In this document: positions 7,858 through 17,041 of the stretch, piece by piece
Layout: each line of letters begins with the position of its first letter
How positions within the stretch are numbered: the stretch's first letter is position 1
Assembly: GCA_016712525.1 (NCBI GenBank)
Contig: JADJQX010000001.1
Location: 186,001-250,000, forward strand
DNA: 64,000 nucleotides
Reading direction: 5' to 3'
From: Myxococcales bacterium
GTDB lineage: Bacteria > Myxococcota_A > Polyangia > Polyangiales > Polyangiaceae
Program-made: the position numbers and the translations under genes
The notes under the pieces: generated by a model
The model's database searches: none
The model's input: the letters and a program-made list of their open reading frames with translations, nothing else
What the model was told of the DNA's origin: nothing

Positions 7858-8796
7858 ATGCGGAAGTACGCGCTTTTCCTCCTTGTTTGCGCAGCCCCCT
7901 TCGCCGTGCATTGCGGCGGCGACGAGCCCGCGGGCGACCCCACCGCCGACGGCGCGGCGCCCACCGGCACGGCCACGGCCACCGGCACGGGAGAGCCCGG
8001 TCAAGACGGCGAAGCCCCTGCCCTGACGCCTCTCTCTCTGCCGAAGACGAGCGCGGGCTGCGGCAAGGCGGCCACGCCCTCCGGCGCGAAGGGCGAGCGG
8101 CGTACGGTGACCTCGGGCGGCAAGGAGCGGAGCTTCGTGCTCTTCGTGCCCCAAGGGTACGACCCGAGCCGCGCGTACCCTCTCGTCTCGGTGTTTCACG
8201 GCATCGGCGCCACGGGCGCGCAGATGGCCGAGTTCATCAAGATGCAGGAGTACTCGGCGGGCAACGCGATCGTCGTCTTCCCCGACGCCTCCGGCGGCCG
8301 CTGGGACATGACGGGAGAGACCGACCTCGCCTTCTTCGACACGATGCGCGAGAGCCTCGAGGGCTCGCTGTGCGTGAACCGTCAGCGCGTGTTCGCCGTG
8401 GGCTTCTCGAACGGCGGGTACTTCACGAACCACCTCGGCTGCAGCCGCGCGGCCACCGTGCGCGCGATCGTCCCCGCCGACGGGGGCTTCCCCGGCTCGG
8501 CCTCCAAGTGTGGCAAGACGGCGGCGCTCGTCTACCACCGCGCCGAGGACGACGTGGTCTCCGTCTCCAACGGCCAGAAGACCCGCGACGCCTGGGTGGG
8601 CATCAACACCTGCCAGAAGACGTCGAAGCCCTTCGGCGAGCACGGCTTCGACGGCAAGGGCTGCGTCGCGTACGACGGGTGCCCCGGGACGACGCCGGTC
8701 GTCTACTGCGAGGACGCCGCGAAGAGCCCATACAAACACGACCTCCGCGACGTCTACCGCGTGCCGATCTGGAAGTGGCTCGACGCCTTTCAGTGA
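7858..8796 (+). CDS. PHB-depolymerase/feruloyl-esterase-like lipoprotein (312 aa)
   Basis: Signal peptide MRKYALFLLVCAAPFAVHC with a lipobox-type cysteine at residue 19, then a Thr/Gly/Ala linker. ATG at 7858 starts the signal peptide. The alpha/beta-hydrolase domain follows: LVSVFHGIGATG is the oxyanion-loop region, FAVGFSNGGYFTNHLGC carries the nucleophile Ser of the GxSxG motif, VYHRAEDDVVSV holds the likely catalytic Asp, and a histidine near the C-terminus (YKHDLRDVYR) is the best triad candidate. The fold class is the esterase PHB depolymerase / LpqC group, which hydrolyses short-chain esters or poly-hydroxyalkanoate outside the cytoplasm. The substrate cannot be told. It overlaps the convergent gene by 7 bases. 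Confidence 0.78.
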   Translation: MRKYALFLLVCAAPFAVHCGGDEPAGDPTADGAAPTGTATATGTGEPGQDGEAPALTPLSLPKTSAGCGKAATPSGAKGERRTVTSGGKERSFVLFVPQGYDPSRAYPLVSVFHGIGATGAQMAEFIKMQEYSAGNAIVVFPDASGGRWDMTGETDLAFFDTMRESLEGSLCVNRQRVFAVGFSNGGYFTNHLGCSRAATVRAIVPADGGFPGSASKCGKTAALVYHRAEDDVVSVSNGQKTRDAWVGINTCQKTSKPFGEHGFDGKGCVAYDGCPGTTPVVYCEDAAKSPYKHDLRDVYRVPIWKWLDAFQ

Positions 8797-9488
8797 CGTG
8801 TCGCAGGGAGCTTTCGTGACGGCTCGGGCCCCTCGCAGCGCGGGCACCGCACCGTCGCGCACGTGCGCAAGCTCGGCTCGGCGCGCAGGCCTCCTTGCAC
8901 CTGGAAGTTGTCCCAGCAGCCGGTCCTCGCGGCCTCGTTCCCGGTCATCTTGCGCAAGCAGGCCATGAGCGAGGCGCGCGCCGCTTTGCACGCGGGGTCG
9001 TCGTCGCACGCGCCGATCTCGCTCTCGCAGTCCTCGGCGAGGCACGGTGCGCAGGGTGGGTCCGCGTCTCGAACCCGCGGACCGTCGCACACGCCGCGCT
9101 CGCACGTGACGAACCTCCGGTGCTCGCTCATCATCCCGAGCTGACCGTCGCTCGGGCAGTCGCTCAGGGTCTCGCACGCGATCGCCACGGCGGCGCCCGG
9201 GCAGCTGTCGGCGCAGAACCGCTCGCCGCCGAGCGAGACGCAGCAGAGCCCGCCGTGGCACTCCGCCCGCCCGAGGCACGTGTGCCCTCCGTCACCTTCG
9301 TGACCTGCGTCGGGTGGCGAGGCGTCGCTCACGCCCTGTGCAGGATACACACGAACCGGAGGGGCCGACGACGGCGGCGGCGGCACGAGCGCCTTGGGGG
9401 GCACACGCTCCTCGCATGCCCCGAGCGCCACCGAGGCCACGACGACCACACGCACGAACGCCCGCCATTTTCGGTCTCGTTCGCTCAT
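8790..9488 (-). CDS. Cysteine-rich lipoprotein (232 aa)
   Basis: Begins MSERDRKWRAFV, a hydrophobic run and a lipobox VALGAC, so it is predicted lipid-anchored; then a Pro/Ser linker. The rest has about 20 cysteines in closely spaced pairs (TCLGRAECHGGLCC, CAPCLAEDCES), suggesting a disulphide-rich extracellular domain like many myxobacterial Cys-rich proteins. ATG at 9488 overlaps the stop of the upstream FHA gene (ATGA), so the two are translationally coupled. No known domain or function is recognised. Confidence 0.7.
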   Translation of the reverse strand: MSERDRKWRAFVRVVVVASVALGACEERVPPKALVPPPPSSAPPVRVYPAQGVSDASPPDAGHEGDGGHTCLGRAECHGGLCCVSLGGERFCADSCPGAAVAIACETLSDCPSDGQLGMMSEHRRFVTCERGVCDGPRVRDADPPCAPCLAEDCESEIGACDDDPACKAARASLMACLRKMTGNEAARTGCWDNFQVQGGLRAEPSLRTCATVRCPRCEGPEPSRKLPATRH

Positions 9489-10159
9489 TCGGCCTCGAAC
9501 GGGTTCCGGTCGAACACGAGCGGCTCGATGCCGACGGCGGCCCCCGAGCCCACCGGCACCGCCGCGGACGACGCACCGGACGGAGCCCCCGACGGGGCCT
9601 GGGCGACGCCCCCCGCGACGACCTTCGTCCACACGAGGAACCCGGCGACGGCGAGCCCACCGAGCACGAGGACGAGGACGAGCAGCACCCCCACGACGCT
9701 CCCCTTTCGGCGCCGTGGCGCGTGACCGGGCGGCCCAGGAGGGACATACGCGGGCGCCGACGGAGAGGGCCCACGAGCCCCGGGCGCGACGTAGGGAGGC
9801 TGCGCGGGAGGCGCGACCGCGGGAGGCGGGCCGAGCCTCGCCCCGACGAGCGTGGGAGCGACGTGCGACACGACCTCGTCGCGGAGGTCGAACGTGATCG
9901 TGGTCGCGCCGATCCGGAGCACGTGCCCAGGCGTGACGAGCCCTCGACGAAACGGTGCGCCGTCGAGCGTGACGCCGTTGGCGCTCCCGAGGTCGGACGC
10001 CTCGACGCCGTACGGCGTCCGCTGCACGACGAGGTGCCTGTGCGAGACCCCCGGGTCCTCGAGCACCACGTCGCAGTGGGGATCACGCCCGAACACGAGC
10101 GGGCGGTCGGCGAGGACGACGTTCGCGCGATCGTGAGGTCCCGTGACGCGGAGGTGCAC
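9485..10159 (-). CDS. FHA-domain membrane protein (224 aa)
   Basis: Residues 1-95 form a forkhead-associated domain: LVFGRDPHCDVVLEDPGVSH carries the GR and SxxH phosphothreonine-binding signature (here GRDPHCD...VSHRH), and SANGVTLDG is the conserved NG loop. A Pro/Ala-rich linker (105-145) leads to one transmembrane helix (VVGVLLVLVLVLGGLAVAGF) and a short exported Ala/Ser-rich tail. FHA proteins read Ser/Thr phosphorylation and are abundant in myxobacteria. The start is GTG at 10159. It is coupled to the Cys-rich lipoprotein, suggesting a signalling or secretion-related pair. Confidence 0.8.
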   Translation of the reverse strand: MHLRVTGPHDRANVVLADRPLVFGRDPHCDVVLEDPGVSHRHLVVQRTPYGVEASDLGSANGVTLDGAPFRRGLVTPGHVLRIGATTITFDLRDEVVSHVAPTLVGARLGPPPAVAPPAQPPYVAPGARGPSPSAPAYVPPGPPGHAPRRRKGSVVGVLLVLVLVLGGLAVAGFLVWTKVVAGGVAQAPSGAPSGASSAAVPVGSGAAVGIEPLVFDRNPFEAE

Positions 10160-10305
10160 ACGAAGGCATACGCACGCCCCGTGCCCACGAGCGACGCGCG
10201 CGCGGGCGGCCTCACGGGGCGCCGGGCCGGCAACCCATGCGCCCCGCTGCAGCTCTTGCGGGGCGCCACGACGGCCCCCTGCAAACCTAGGGAACTACTC
10301 GAGAA

Positions 10306-10911
10306 TCACTCGAACTGAGCCACGTCCCCCGCGCCCGCGCGCACCACCGTGGGAGGGTTCGTGGTGAGGTCGACGACCGACGTGGGCACGAGCCCGCCCG
10401 CGCCGCCGTCGATCACGAGGCCGAGCCCCTTGAACGCGTCGTCGATCTCGTTCGCGTCGACGAACGGATCCTCGCCCGCTCGCTGCGCCGTGGTCGAGAT
10501 GACCGGGCGCCCGAGCTCCTTGGCGATGGCCTGGATGATGGCGTTGTTCGGCACCCGGATGCCCACGGTCTTCTTCTTCATCTGCACGAGCTTCGGCACC
10601 TCGCGCGTGGCCTCGAGGATGAAGCAGTAGGGCCCCGGCAAGAGGTGCTTGAGCACGCGGTACTGGTGGTTCTCGACGATGGCGTACCGCGCGATGTCCG
10701 ACAGGTCGGAGCAGACGAACGCGAGGTTGTGCTCCCGATCCATCCCCTTGATCGCGTAGAGGCGATCGATCGCCTTTTTGTTCATGAGATCGCAGCCGAG
10801 GCCGTACACGGTGTCGGTCGGGTACGCGATCACCTCGCCGGCCTCGAGCGCCTCGACGGCGCGGCGAATTTTCCGAGGCTCGGGGTGGTCCGGGTAGATC
10901 TCGAGCAGCAT
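10306..10911 (-). CDS. tsaC: Threonylcarbamoyl-AMP synthase, YrdC/Sua5 family (201 aa)
   Basis: Makes threonylcarbamoyl-AMP from threonine, bicarbonate and ATP for the t6A37 modification of ANN-decoding tRNAs. Single YrdC domain of usual length: GEVIAYPTDTVYGLGCD near residues 25-41 is the signature, with the basic patch KKAIDRLYAIKGM, HLLPGPYCFILEAT, the VGIRVPNN strand and STTAQRAGEDP. There is no C-terminal Sua5 domain. The gene stands alone. Confidence 0.9.
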   Translation of the reverse strand: MLLEIYPDHPEPRKIRRAVEALEAGEVIAYPTDTVYGLGCDLMNKKAIDRLYAIKGMDREHNLAFVCSDLSDIARYAIVENHQYRVLKHLLPGPYCFILEATREVPKLVQMKKKTVGIRVPNNAIIQAIAKELGRPVISTTAQRAGEDPFVDANEIDDAFKGLGLVIDGGAGGLVPTSVVDLTTNPPTVVRAGAGDVAQFE

Positions 10912-11129
10912 TTCGCTCGGCGGAGTAGCCGAGAGGGGGCGGAGTGCGCAACGGCAAGTTGAGAGGAATCCTCGCGATTTCGCCGATGGTCCGCCGGCCT
11001 TGGGGGCGCACGCGCGGGCTCGCTCCGCCGCTCGATGCCCTCTTTGACGGAGAATTCACCCGCATCGGCCAGCCGCGGTGCTCCTTTTGCGGTCCGCGAG
11101 CACCCCGCGCGCGCCCCTTACGACCGAGC

Positions 11130-12060
11130 ATGAAAACGCTGCAACGCTGGATCGAGACCGCCTTCGAGACGTTCCTCTTCAACGCGCGCCTCATCGTGAT
11201 CTTGGCGGTGCTCGGCTCGCTCACGGGCAGCTTCCTCATGTTCGTGAAGGGCGCCATCGCGATCTTTCACACGGCCGTCGAGTTCGTGAAGCACCCCATG
11301 GCCCACTCGGGCCACGGCGACGGGGGCGAGGACCTCTCGGTGTCGCTCATCTCGTCGGTCGACGCCTTCCTCTTCGCCACGGTGCTGCTCATCTTCGCGA
11401 TGGGCATCTACGAGCTCTTCATCAGCAAGATCGATCCGGCGAGCCGCACCTCCGAGTCGCGCCCGAACTGGCTCCAGATCCACTCGCTCGACGACCTGAA
11501 GGGCGCGGTCGGCAAGGTCATCCTGATGATCCTCATCGTCCGGCTCTTCGAGTCGGCGGTGAAGATGAAGTACGAGCAGCCCGCTCCACCTGCTCTACCT
11601 CGGTCTCTCGGTGCTCTTCGTCGCAGCCGCGCTCTACCTCCAGCACCTCGGCCACAAACACGACCCGAAGGGCCACGGCGACGAGTCCCACGACGGCGAC
11701 ACGAAACACGATCACGGCGACACGAAGCCCGACGAGAAGCCCCTCACCTTGGTGCCCGAGCCGCACCACGCGCACGCCCACGCGCACGCTCCGAAGCCCG
11801 CGCACGCCCACGCACAGGCCCACGCCCACGCGGTCGCTCACGCGCCCATGGGGTACGCGCACGCGCAACATGGACACCCGGGCCACAGCCCGTCGATCCC
11901 ACCCGGCATGGCCCCTCAAGGGTACGATCCGTACGCCGCGCAGCGCGCCGCCCAAGCTCAAGCCCAGGGCTACACGCCGGCCCCTCCCCAAGCGCAACAA
12001 GCGCAACAAGCGCAGGCGCCCCAGGGGTATGGCCAATTGCCCCCGCAGCAGCGGCGGTAG
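11130..12060 (+). pseudogene. YqhA (UPF0114) family membrane protein with a one-base frameshift and a His-rich tail
   Basis: The ATG at 11130 opens a YqhA-like protein: a helix at LIVILAVLGSLTGSFLMFVK, a second at VDAFLFATVLLIFAMGIYEL, then FISKIDPASR and LKGAVGKVILMILIVRLFES. After VKMKYEQ the expected last helix is missing from this frame but continues in the next one (PLHLLYLGLSVLFVAAALYL from 11581). One extra C in CCC at 11580-11582 explains the break. Beyond the helix the second frame codes for about 120 residues rich in His, Ala, Gln and Pro (repeats of HAHAHA), stopping at 12060. The unshifted frame would run to 12131 as Arg-rich nonsense. It is either a real disruption, programmed frameshifting or a base error. 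The family function is unknown. Confidence 0.7.
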
Positions 12061-12121
12061 CGGCGCGGGCCGAGAGAGGGAGAGCGGGAGAGCGGGGTGC
12101 CCCCACCCGCCCGGCGGGAAA

Positions 12122-12382
12122 AAGCCCGTGAGCGTCACGGTCGTCCGGTTTTCCCTCGGGCTTCGTGACCATCGCTATTTTGCTTTTTACCGCCGGTCGG
12201 CCTCCCCCAATATCCGTTCTCGGCTTTGCTTCTCCTCGGCTCGGCGCGACATCCCACGTGCGCAAAGCCTGCGAGCGGATAGGGGGAGGCAAAGAGCTCG
12301 TGGCCCCTCGTAGAGGGCGTCCCCGTGCGAACGACCCGAGCCGGCGGATGCCCGGAGCCCCGCACGAATCGCCGGGCTCCGG
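12122..12382 (+). ncRNA. Highly structured non-coding region, candidate structured RNA
   Basis: The 401-base gap 12061-12461 has no convincing gene but holds strong complementarity. (a) Crossing helices AAGCCCG 12122-12128 with CGGGCTT 12157-12163, and GTCACG 12134-12139 with CGTGAC 12164-12169, in pseudoknot order. (b) A long hairpin with GCCTCCCCC 12200-12208 pairing GGGGGAGGC 12282-12290, TATCCG 12211-12216 pairing CGGATA 12276-12281, and GGCTTTGC 12222-12229 pairing GCAAAGCC 12262-12269. (c) CCGGAGCCC 12352-12360 pairing GGGCTCCGG 12374-12382. Strand is uncertain; plus is given because the neighbours lie on plus. It could be a leader of the downstream protease relic, a small RNA, or the remains of a mobile palindromic element. 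It matches no RNA family that I recognise. Confidence 0.4.
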
Positions 12383-12461
12383 CAAAATTCGACCACCCTC
12401 GGGCGATTTCGCGAAACGAACGGGAACGACGCGCCGACCCCGCCCTCGAAAGGTGGTCGCC

Positions 12462-13998
12462 ATGAAGAAGTTCTCGTTCGTCCTCGGTCTCGTCGGGCTC
12501 TCGGTGCTCGGTCTCGCGTGCTCGGGAGGCGACGATCCCGGCGCCCTCCCCGTGGGCGCCGCAAACGACCCGCTCGCCGCGCGCATCGCGGAGCTCACCG
12601 GCGCCGAGGTCCTCGGTCGAGCCGACGAAGGGGCGAAAGAAGCGCAAATGTACGTGGCGACCACCGGCGGGAGCCCCGTGCTCGGGAAGCTCGCGCCGAG
12701 CGAGGCGCTCGCTTTCCTCGGAAACGTAGGCGGGCGCGTGCCTTCCGCGGGCGAGCTCGCGACGCCGACCGAGTGGCGCTCCCCTGCGGTGCCGCCACGC
12801 TCCGCTTTCCGCGCATCGTCCCCGGAACGGACGTGCCGGTCTTCGACGCGGCGGTGGTGCTCTCGGGGCACGACGACGGCTCGTTCGCGTTCCTCGGGCT
12901 CGACCCGCTCCCCGACCTCCACGGCTTCGACGTGACCCCGTCCATCTCGAAGGAGCGGGCACGCGCCGCCGCGCTCGCAGCCCTCGGCCTCGAGGACGCG
13001 GCGGACCTCCCGGTCACGGTGAGCCTCGGCGTCCAGCGCGAGGGCGCCCCGCGGCTCGCCTACCGCGTCGAGGTCTCCACCGAAGAAGAGCCCCTCCGCG
13101 TCCACGTCGACGCCAAGACCGAAGAGGTCCTCGAGCAAGGCGCCATCGGTCTGAACCTCACCGTGCAAGCCAGCTCCGCCGCGAGCTACTACTTCGCCGG
13201 TCGTCCCGCTGCGAACGCAACGACCCCAGCGATTCCGAGGGATCCGTACTACGCGGAAGGTAAAACACTCCCCTTCACGCTCGATGCTTCCGGACGTCCG
13301 TGGGTCACGACCCTCCGCGCCCAGCCCCGTTTCGAGACCTCATGAACCCCGAAAACCCCGACGCGCTTCTTCCGATCGCGAACCACGTCAACGCCAAGTT
13401 CCAAGGCTACATCTCCGCGCCGGGAGAATCGAAGGAGCGGGCTTTCGCGAACACCCTCGACAACGAAGCCTACTTCCGCTCGGGGCTCGTCTCCCACACG
13501 TGGGCCCTCCTTGCTGCGGGCGGAGCGAACCGCCGGTCCAGCATCGTCATCGACAAACCCATCGGAGTGGAATGGGCAACCGCCATCTTCGGCCTCGGAG
13601 CGCTCTCGTTCCGGCCCGGCCAGTCCCCCCTGCGAGCGTTCGCCGACGCGACCGTCGCCGCCAACCTGCTCCCCGAGCCCCGCCGGCAGGTCGCGTGCGC
13701 GTGGGCCGCCGTTGGCGTCTATTCGAGCGCCGACCTTTCGACCTACCGGGTCACCTGCACCCACACCACCACCAGCGCTGCGCCGACGCCGAGCTTTGCC
13801 TGCGGAGGCAAGAAGGATGGCTACTACTGCGACCCCGAGCAGCCCTTTGCGGCCGTTCGGTGTGTCGCGGGCTCCATCGGTGGTGGGCTTCAATGCGCGA
13901 GCGGCCTCGTGTGCCAGCCGAGCGGGGCATCACCTGACAGCCAGGCCATCGTCGAGAACGGCGCCCTCCGCTGCGCGACGCCGAAGGGGACTCCGTGA
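12462..13998 (+). pseudogene. Relic of a thermolysin-family (M4) metalloprotease lipoprotein
   Basis: The reading frame must change twice to follow the homology. Frame one (ATG 12462) gives a lipoprotein signal peptide (LGLACSGG) and the start of an FTP-type propeptide (LAARIAELTGAEV, ALAFLGNVGG). Near 12779 it jumps to a second frame that continues a PepSY-like propeptide (RLAYRVEVSTEEEPLRVHVD) and stops at 13345. A third frame resembles the C-terminal helical part of M4 peptidases (EAYFRSGLVSHTWALLAAGG, then ACAWAAVGV) plus a Cys-rich tail ending at 13998. The central zinc domain with HExxH is absent and the gap between the parts is far too short for it. So there are two frameshifts plus an internal deletion. 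The third part overlaps the next gene by 4 bases (GTGA), so some of it may still be translated. Confidence 0.6.
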
Positions 13999-15542
13999 GG
14001 CCACGGCAAACGCTCGCGCTCCTCCTCACCGCGTGGGGCGCGCTCACCCTCTCCCGGCCGGCGCACGCGGCCATCCTCTCGGTCGTTCAGCCGGAGATCG
14101 CCAGCATCGTCGCCGTGACGGCCGGCGAAGATACGTGGGTGTCGGTCACGGCGGCCGACCCTCGGGTGAATAATGTCGTTCGAGTCGTGCCCCTTCCCGA
14201 GGGCGCGACCGACGTTCGCCTCGCCCCCCAGAGCGTCGTGTGGCTCGTGCCCAAGTACTTTCGTGTCGAGCAACCCCCGCTCTGCGATCCCCACTGGTCA
14301 TGCGAGGCGCCGCGCGCCTCCATCGAGCCACCCGACCGCCCCCAACCGAAGTGGACACCTCCCAAACAGCCACCGAAGGCGTCCTCGAAGGAGGAGCCCA
14401 TACCGAACACTGGCTGCTTATGTGCTGGCAGGCCCTGCGGCGACCTCCCACCGCCCCCTCCCACGCCACCCCGACCGCCGCGCCTCCTCCGCGTCGTCGC
14501 GCGGAGCGCCATCGAATCGACGGTCAGGGAGCTCACGGCGACTATCGATCCCCACTACTACGAGGGTCCCGACGGCGGAGCCGACATCGCGGCGCGTGCA
14601 CCAAACGTCTCCCGCTTCGCCGTCGTGGTCGGCGACGCCAATGTCGCGTTCCGCGTCCGCGGCCCGTTCGTGTGGCCCATCCTACCCCGTGACCGCGGCG
14701 GCCCGAGCGAGACCATCATGATCGTTATGGCCGCTTCCACTCCGACCACCCCATTTCCGCGCACTTTGCTCCGAGCCGAGCCCCCAAGGCTCTACCTTGC
14801 GCCGCTCGACGCGAACGGCCATCGCAACACCGACGTCGACACGCTCGCCACCATCCTGGCCGGGCAGCTCGCCGCCGAGGGCAAAACGGCGCACCTCGAG
14901 CGTGCCATGCCCATCGACCCGAAAGCAGCAGGGTACACCGACATGGGGGCGAGGCTCGGGTTTCCGGAGGTCTCCCTCCCCAAGCTCGCGGGCGCGTTCA
15001 GGCTCTTTCGCTATCGCTTCCGCGACACGCCGGACCTCGGATTTTCACCGACCACCCAAGCCGAGCTCCCTCACCCCCGCGAGATCGCCACAGCCTTCGT
15101 CGCTGTCGACTCCCACCGCGCCGAACCGGGAGATCCCCGCTGCCCTGGCAAGTTCGGCGCCTGTTACAAACCTCTTGTCCACGCCAATGGCTGGCTCGTC
15201 GAATCCGGGTTCGGCCCCACGCGCGCCACAGTCGACCCCTCGAAACCCGCGCCACGCATCGTCGAGGCGCCCTATAGCCTCGCCACCCCGGTGATGCGCG
15301 ATCCCTCACCATTCCCCGCTCTCCCCGCGTCGCCCGCGTCCTCCGCGCCCGCTCCACCCGCCCCCCTCCAACCCACTCCGCCCAAGGCACCGGCCCCCGG
15401 CACGATGCAGCCCGGGCCACGCGGCTGCGCGTGCGACACCGCGGCCCCGCCCACGACCGACGCGGGGGCCGCGCTCGTAGGTATCGCGTTTGCTTTGATA
15501 GGGGCCGCCCGGCGCAGGCACTCCGAACGAGAACTGCGATGA
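13995..15542 (+). CDS. Tandem paralogue 1: exported protein with MYXO-CTERM-like anchor (515 aa)
   Basis: Signal peptide (LLLTAWGALTLSRPAHAAIL), then a domain starting LSVVQPEIASIVAVTAG and a segment with VVRVVPLPEGATDVRL that resembles DUF2330. A Pro-rich linker with cysteines (CLCAGRPCG) and a second conserved block follow (SRFAVVVGDANVAFRVRGPF, LRAEPPRLYL). The C-terminus is GPRGCACDTAAPPTTDAGAA, a hydrophobic helix, then RRRH, a Cys-x-Cys/helix/Arg sorting signal of the MYXO-CTERM type. It is therefore probably exported and processed at the surface. GTG at 13995 overlaps the stop of the protease relic by 4 bases. It shares long near-identical DNA with paralogue 3. Confidence 0.7.
   Translation: MRPRQTLALLLTAWGALTLSRPAHAAILSVVQPEIASIVAVTAGEDTWVSVTAADPRVNNVVRVVPLPEGATDVRLAPQSVVWLVPKYFRVEQPPLCDPHWSCEAPRASIEPPDRPQPKWTPPKQPPKASSKEEPIPNTGCLCAGRPCGDLPPPPPTPPRPPRLLRVVARSAIESTVRELTATIDPHYYEGPDGGADIAARAPNVSRFAVVVGDANVAFRVRGPFVWPILPRDRGGPSETIMIVMAASTPTTPFPRTLLRAEPPRLYLAPLDANGHRNTDVDTLATILAGQLAAEGKTAHLERAMPIDPKAAGYTDMGARLGFPEVSLPKLAGAFRLFRYRFRDTPDLGFSPTTQAELPHPREIATAFVAVDSHRAEPGDPRCPGKFGACYKPLVHANGWLVESGFGPTRATVDPSKPAPRIVEAPYSLATPVMRDPSPFPALPASPASSAPAPPAPLQPTPPKAPAPGTMQPGPRGCACDTAAPPTTDAGAALVGIAFALIGAARRRHSERELR
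15404..15542 (+). repeat. Direct repeat copy 1 (139 bases, C-terminal anchor region)
   Basis: The 3' end of paralogue 1, from GATGCAG to the TGA. The same length and nearly the same bases recur at 16903-17041 and 18438-18576. The TGA overlaps the next ATG in copies 1 and 2. Confidence 0.85.
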
Positions 15543-17041
15543 GGTTCCACCATGCGCTCGCGCTCCTCGCGGCCTCCATCGCTACGAGCCATCCGGCGCT
15601 CGCGGCCCTCGTTGCGCCTCGAGCCTCGGACAGCGGGCTCGTGACCGTCGGCCTCCTTGCCGCAGGCGGCTCGACTGTCGTCAGCGTCCGCATCCCTCGC
15701 GACGCCGTATGGGTCGTGCCGCTCCCTGCGCATGCCCGGAACGTGCGGATCGTCGACGCCGCCCAGCTCACCGCCCTCGAGGCACGCACGGCGCCTCGGT
15801 ACTTTCACCTGACGAGGCCGCCCGCGTGCGACCGCTCGTTCTCCTGCGCCACTCCGCGCTCTCCCATCGAGCCCGCCGAGCCCGAGGAGCCTCGAGCGCC
15901 CCAGGTGGCCGCGCTACCTGCTTTCTCTAGGACGCCAGCGCCACATCCGCTCTGGGTACCGATCGCGCCCTCTCCAAACGGCGCCGTACCGGGCGAGTCC
16001 GAGCGCACACAAGCCCACCTGCAACACGATTTCCCGGTGCCAGCGCTTCCCCCGGCCATCTTGATGACCGTTCCGAACGCGCAGGTCGTCGCGTCGCTCG
16101 TCGCACGAGGCGTGAAGCTCGCTCCCGGCCGTTTCGAAGGGCTCCCAAACAGAGGCGAGTCCGTGATCGTCGGGTACTATCCGACAGATGTGACTCTGCG
16201 TTTCGAGGTCGACAGTACCTTCTCGTGGCCTATCGTGCCCTCGGATTCGGGAGGGCCACGAGAGCTCGTCATCGTGCTCGCTGCCACGATGGACACCGGA
16301 GGCACTTTCCTCCCGAAATGGATCGAACGAGCCGAGCCGCCGCGCCTGTACGAGGTTCCGCGTGGCGTCGAACACCCGGAGCGTAGCCCTGCGCACCTCG
16401 CGCACGCGCTCGCGGCGCGAGGCCTGAGGGTACACCTCGAACGCAACACGGCTCTCTCCGTGGGACACGAGACCACGGACCCCCGCGCCGCCGCGACGGG
16501 CGTCCTCGAGCTCCCCATAGCGAAACGTCCACGCGGGCTCGCCCTCCTCCGATTTCGGGCGTCGCGGCTGACCGACATCGGCCTCGACGCCGCGCCACTG
16601 TCGGGGCTTCCTCGCTCGAGGGAGACCGCGACCGCGTTCGTTCGGGAGACGAACGGCGCTGCGTCCGCGGAGTGTTCCGGCGAGTGGGGTGCGTGCTACC
16701 GAGCACCTGAAGGCCCGTGGACGGCGACGCTCTGGCCCACCCTCCCGGCGCTCGCGGGGCCACCGCTCTCCGAGGCTCCCTTCTCGACGGCAACGGGTCA
16801 CCCCCGCGATCCTTCTCCTGACACACCGGCCCCCGCGTCCTCGGCGTCCGCCTCTCCGGCGCCCGGTCCCCCCGCGCCGAACAAAGCCCCCGTCCCCAGC
16901 CCGATGCAACCCGGCCCACGCGGCTGCGCATGCGACACTGCGGCCCCACCAACGACCGACGCGGCGACCGCGCTCGTAGGTATCGCGTTCGCCGTGATGG
17001 GGGGCGCCCGACGCAGGCACTCCAAAGGGCGACTGCGATGA
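15539..17041 (+). CDS. Tandem paralogue 2: exported protein with MYXO-CTERM-like anchor (500 aa)
   Basis: The most diverged of the three. Signal peptide MRFHHALALLAASIATSHPALA, then an N-terminal domain (SGLVTVGLLAAGGSTVVSV, VWVVPLPAHARNVRIVDA) with the pattern TRPPACDRSFSC that parallels QPPLCDPHWSC of its sisters. The middle block FEVDSTFSWPIVPSDSGGPR and the AEPPRLYEVP segment are again homologous. It lacks the CLCAG cysteine cluster in the linker. The C-terminal anchor (GPRGCACDTAAPPTTDAATA, helix, RRRHS) is almost identical to the other two. ATG at 15539 overlaps the upstream TGA (ATGA), so it is translationally coupled. Confidence 0.7.
   Translation: MRFHHALALLAASIATSHPALAALVAPRASDSGLVTVGLLAAGGSTVVSVRIPRDAVWVVPLPAHARNVRIVDAAQLTALEARTAPRYFHLTRPPACDRSFSCATPRSPIEPAEPEEPRAPQVAALPAFSRTPAPHPLWVPIAPSPNGAVPGESERTQAHLQHDFPVPALPPAILMTVPNAQVVASLVARGVKLAPGRFEGLPNRGESVIVGYYPTDVTLRFEVDSTFSWPIVPSDSGGPRELVIVLAATMDTGGTFLPKWIERAEPPRLYEVPRGVEHPERSPAHLAHALAARGLRVHLERNTALSVGHETTDPRAAATGVLELPIAKRPRGLALLRFRASRLTDIGLDAAPLSGLPRSRETATAFVRETNGAASAECSGEWGACYRAPEGPWTATLWPTLPALAGPPLSEAPFSTATGHPRDPSPDTPAPASSASASPAPGPPAPNKAPVPSPMQPGPRGCACDTAAPPTTDAATALVGIAFAVMGGARRRHSKGRLR
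16903..17041 (+). repeat. Direct repeat copy 2 (139 bases, C-terminal anchor region)
   Basis: Second copy of the repeat described at 15404. It differs mainly where GTTTGCTTTGATAGG becomes GTTCGCCGTGATGGG and where the final Arg-rich codons vary. Confidence 0.85.

Noticed and set aside
7240..9279. A 679-codon minus-strand frame over atpE and the esterase
   Set aside because: No start context or domain; atpE and the esterase on plus are clear.
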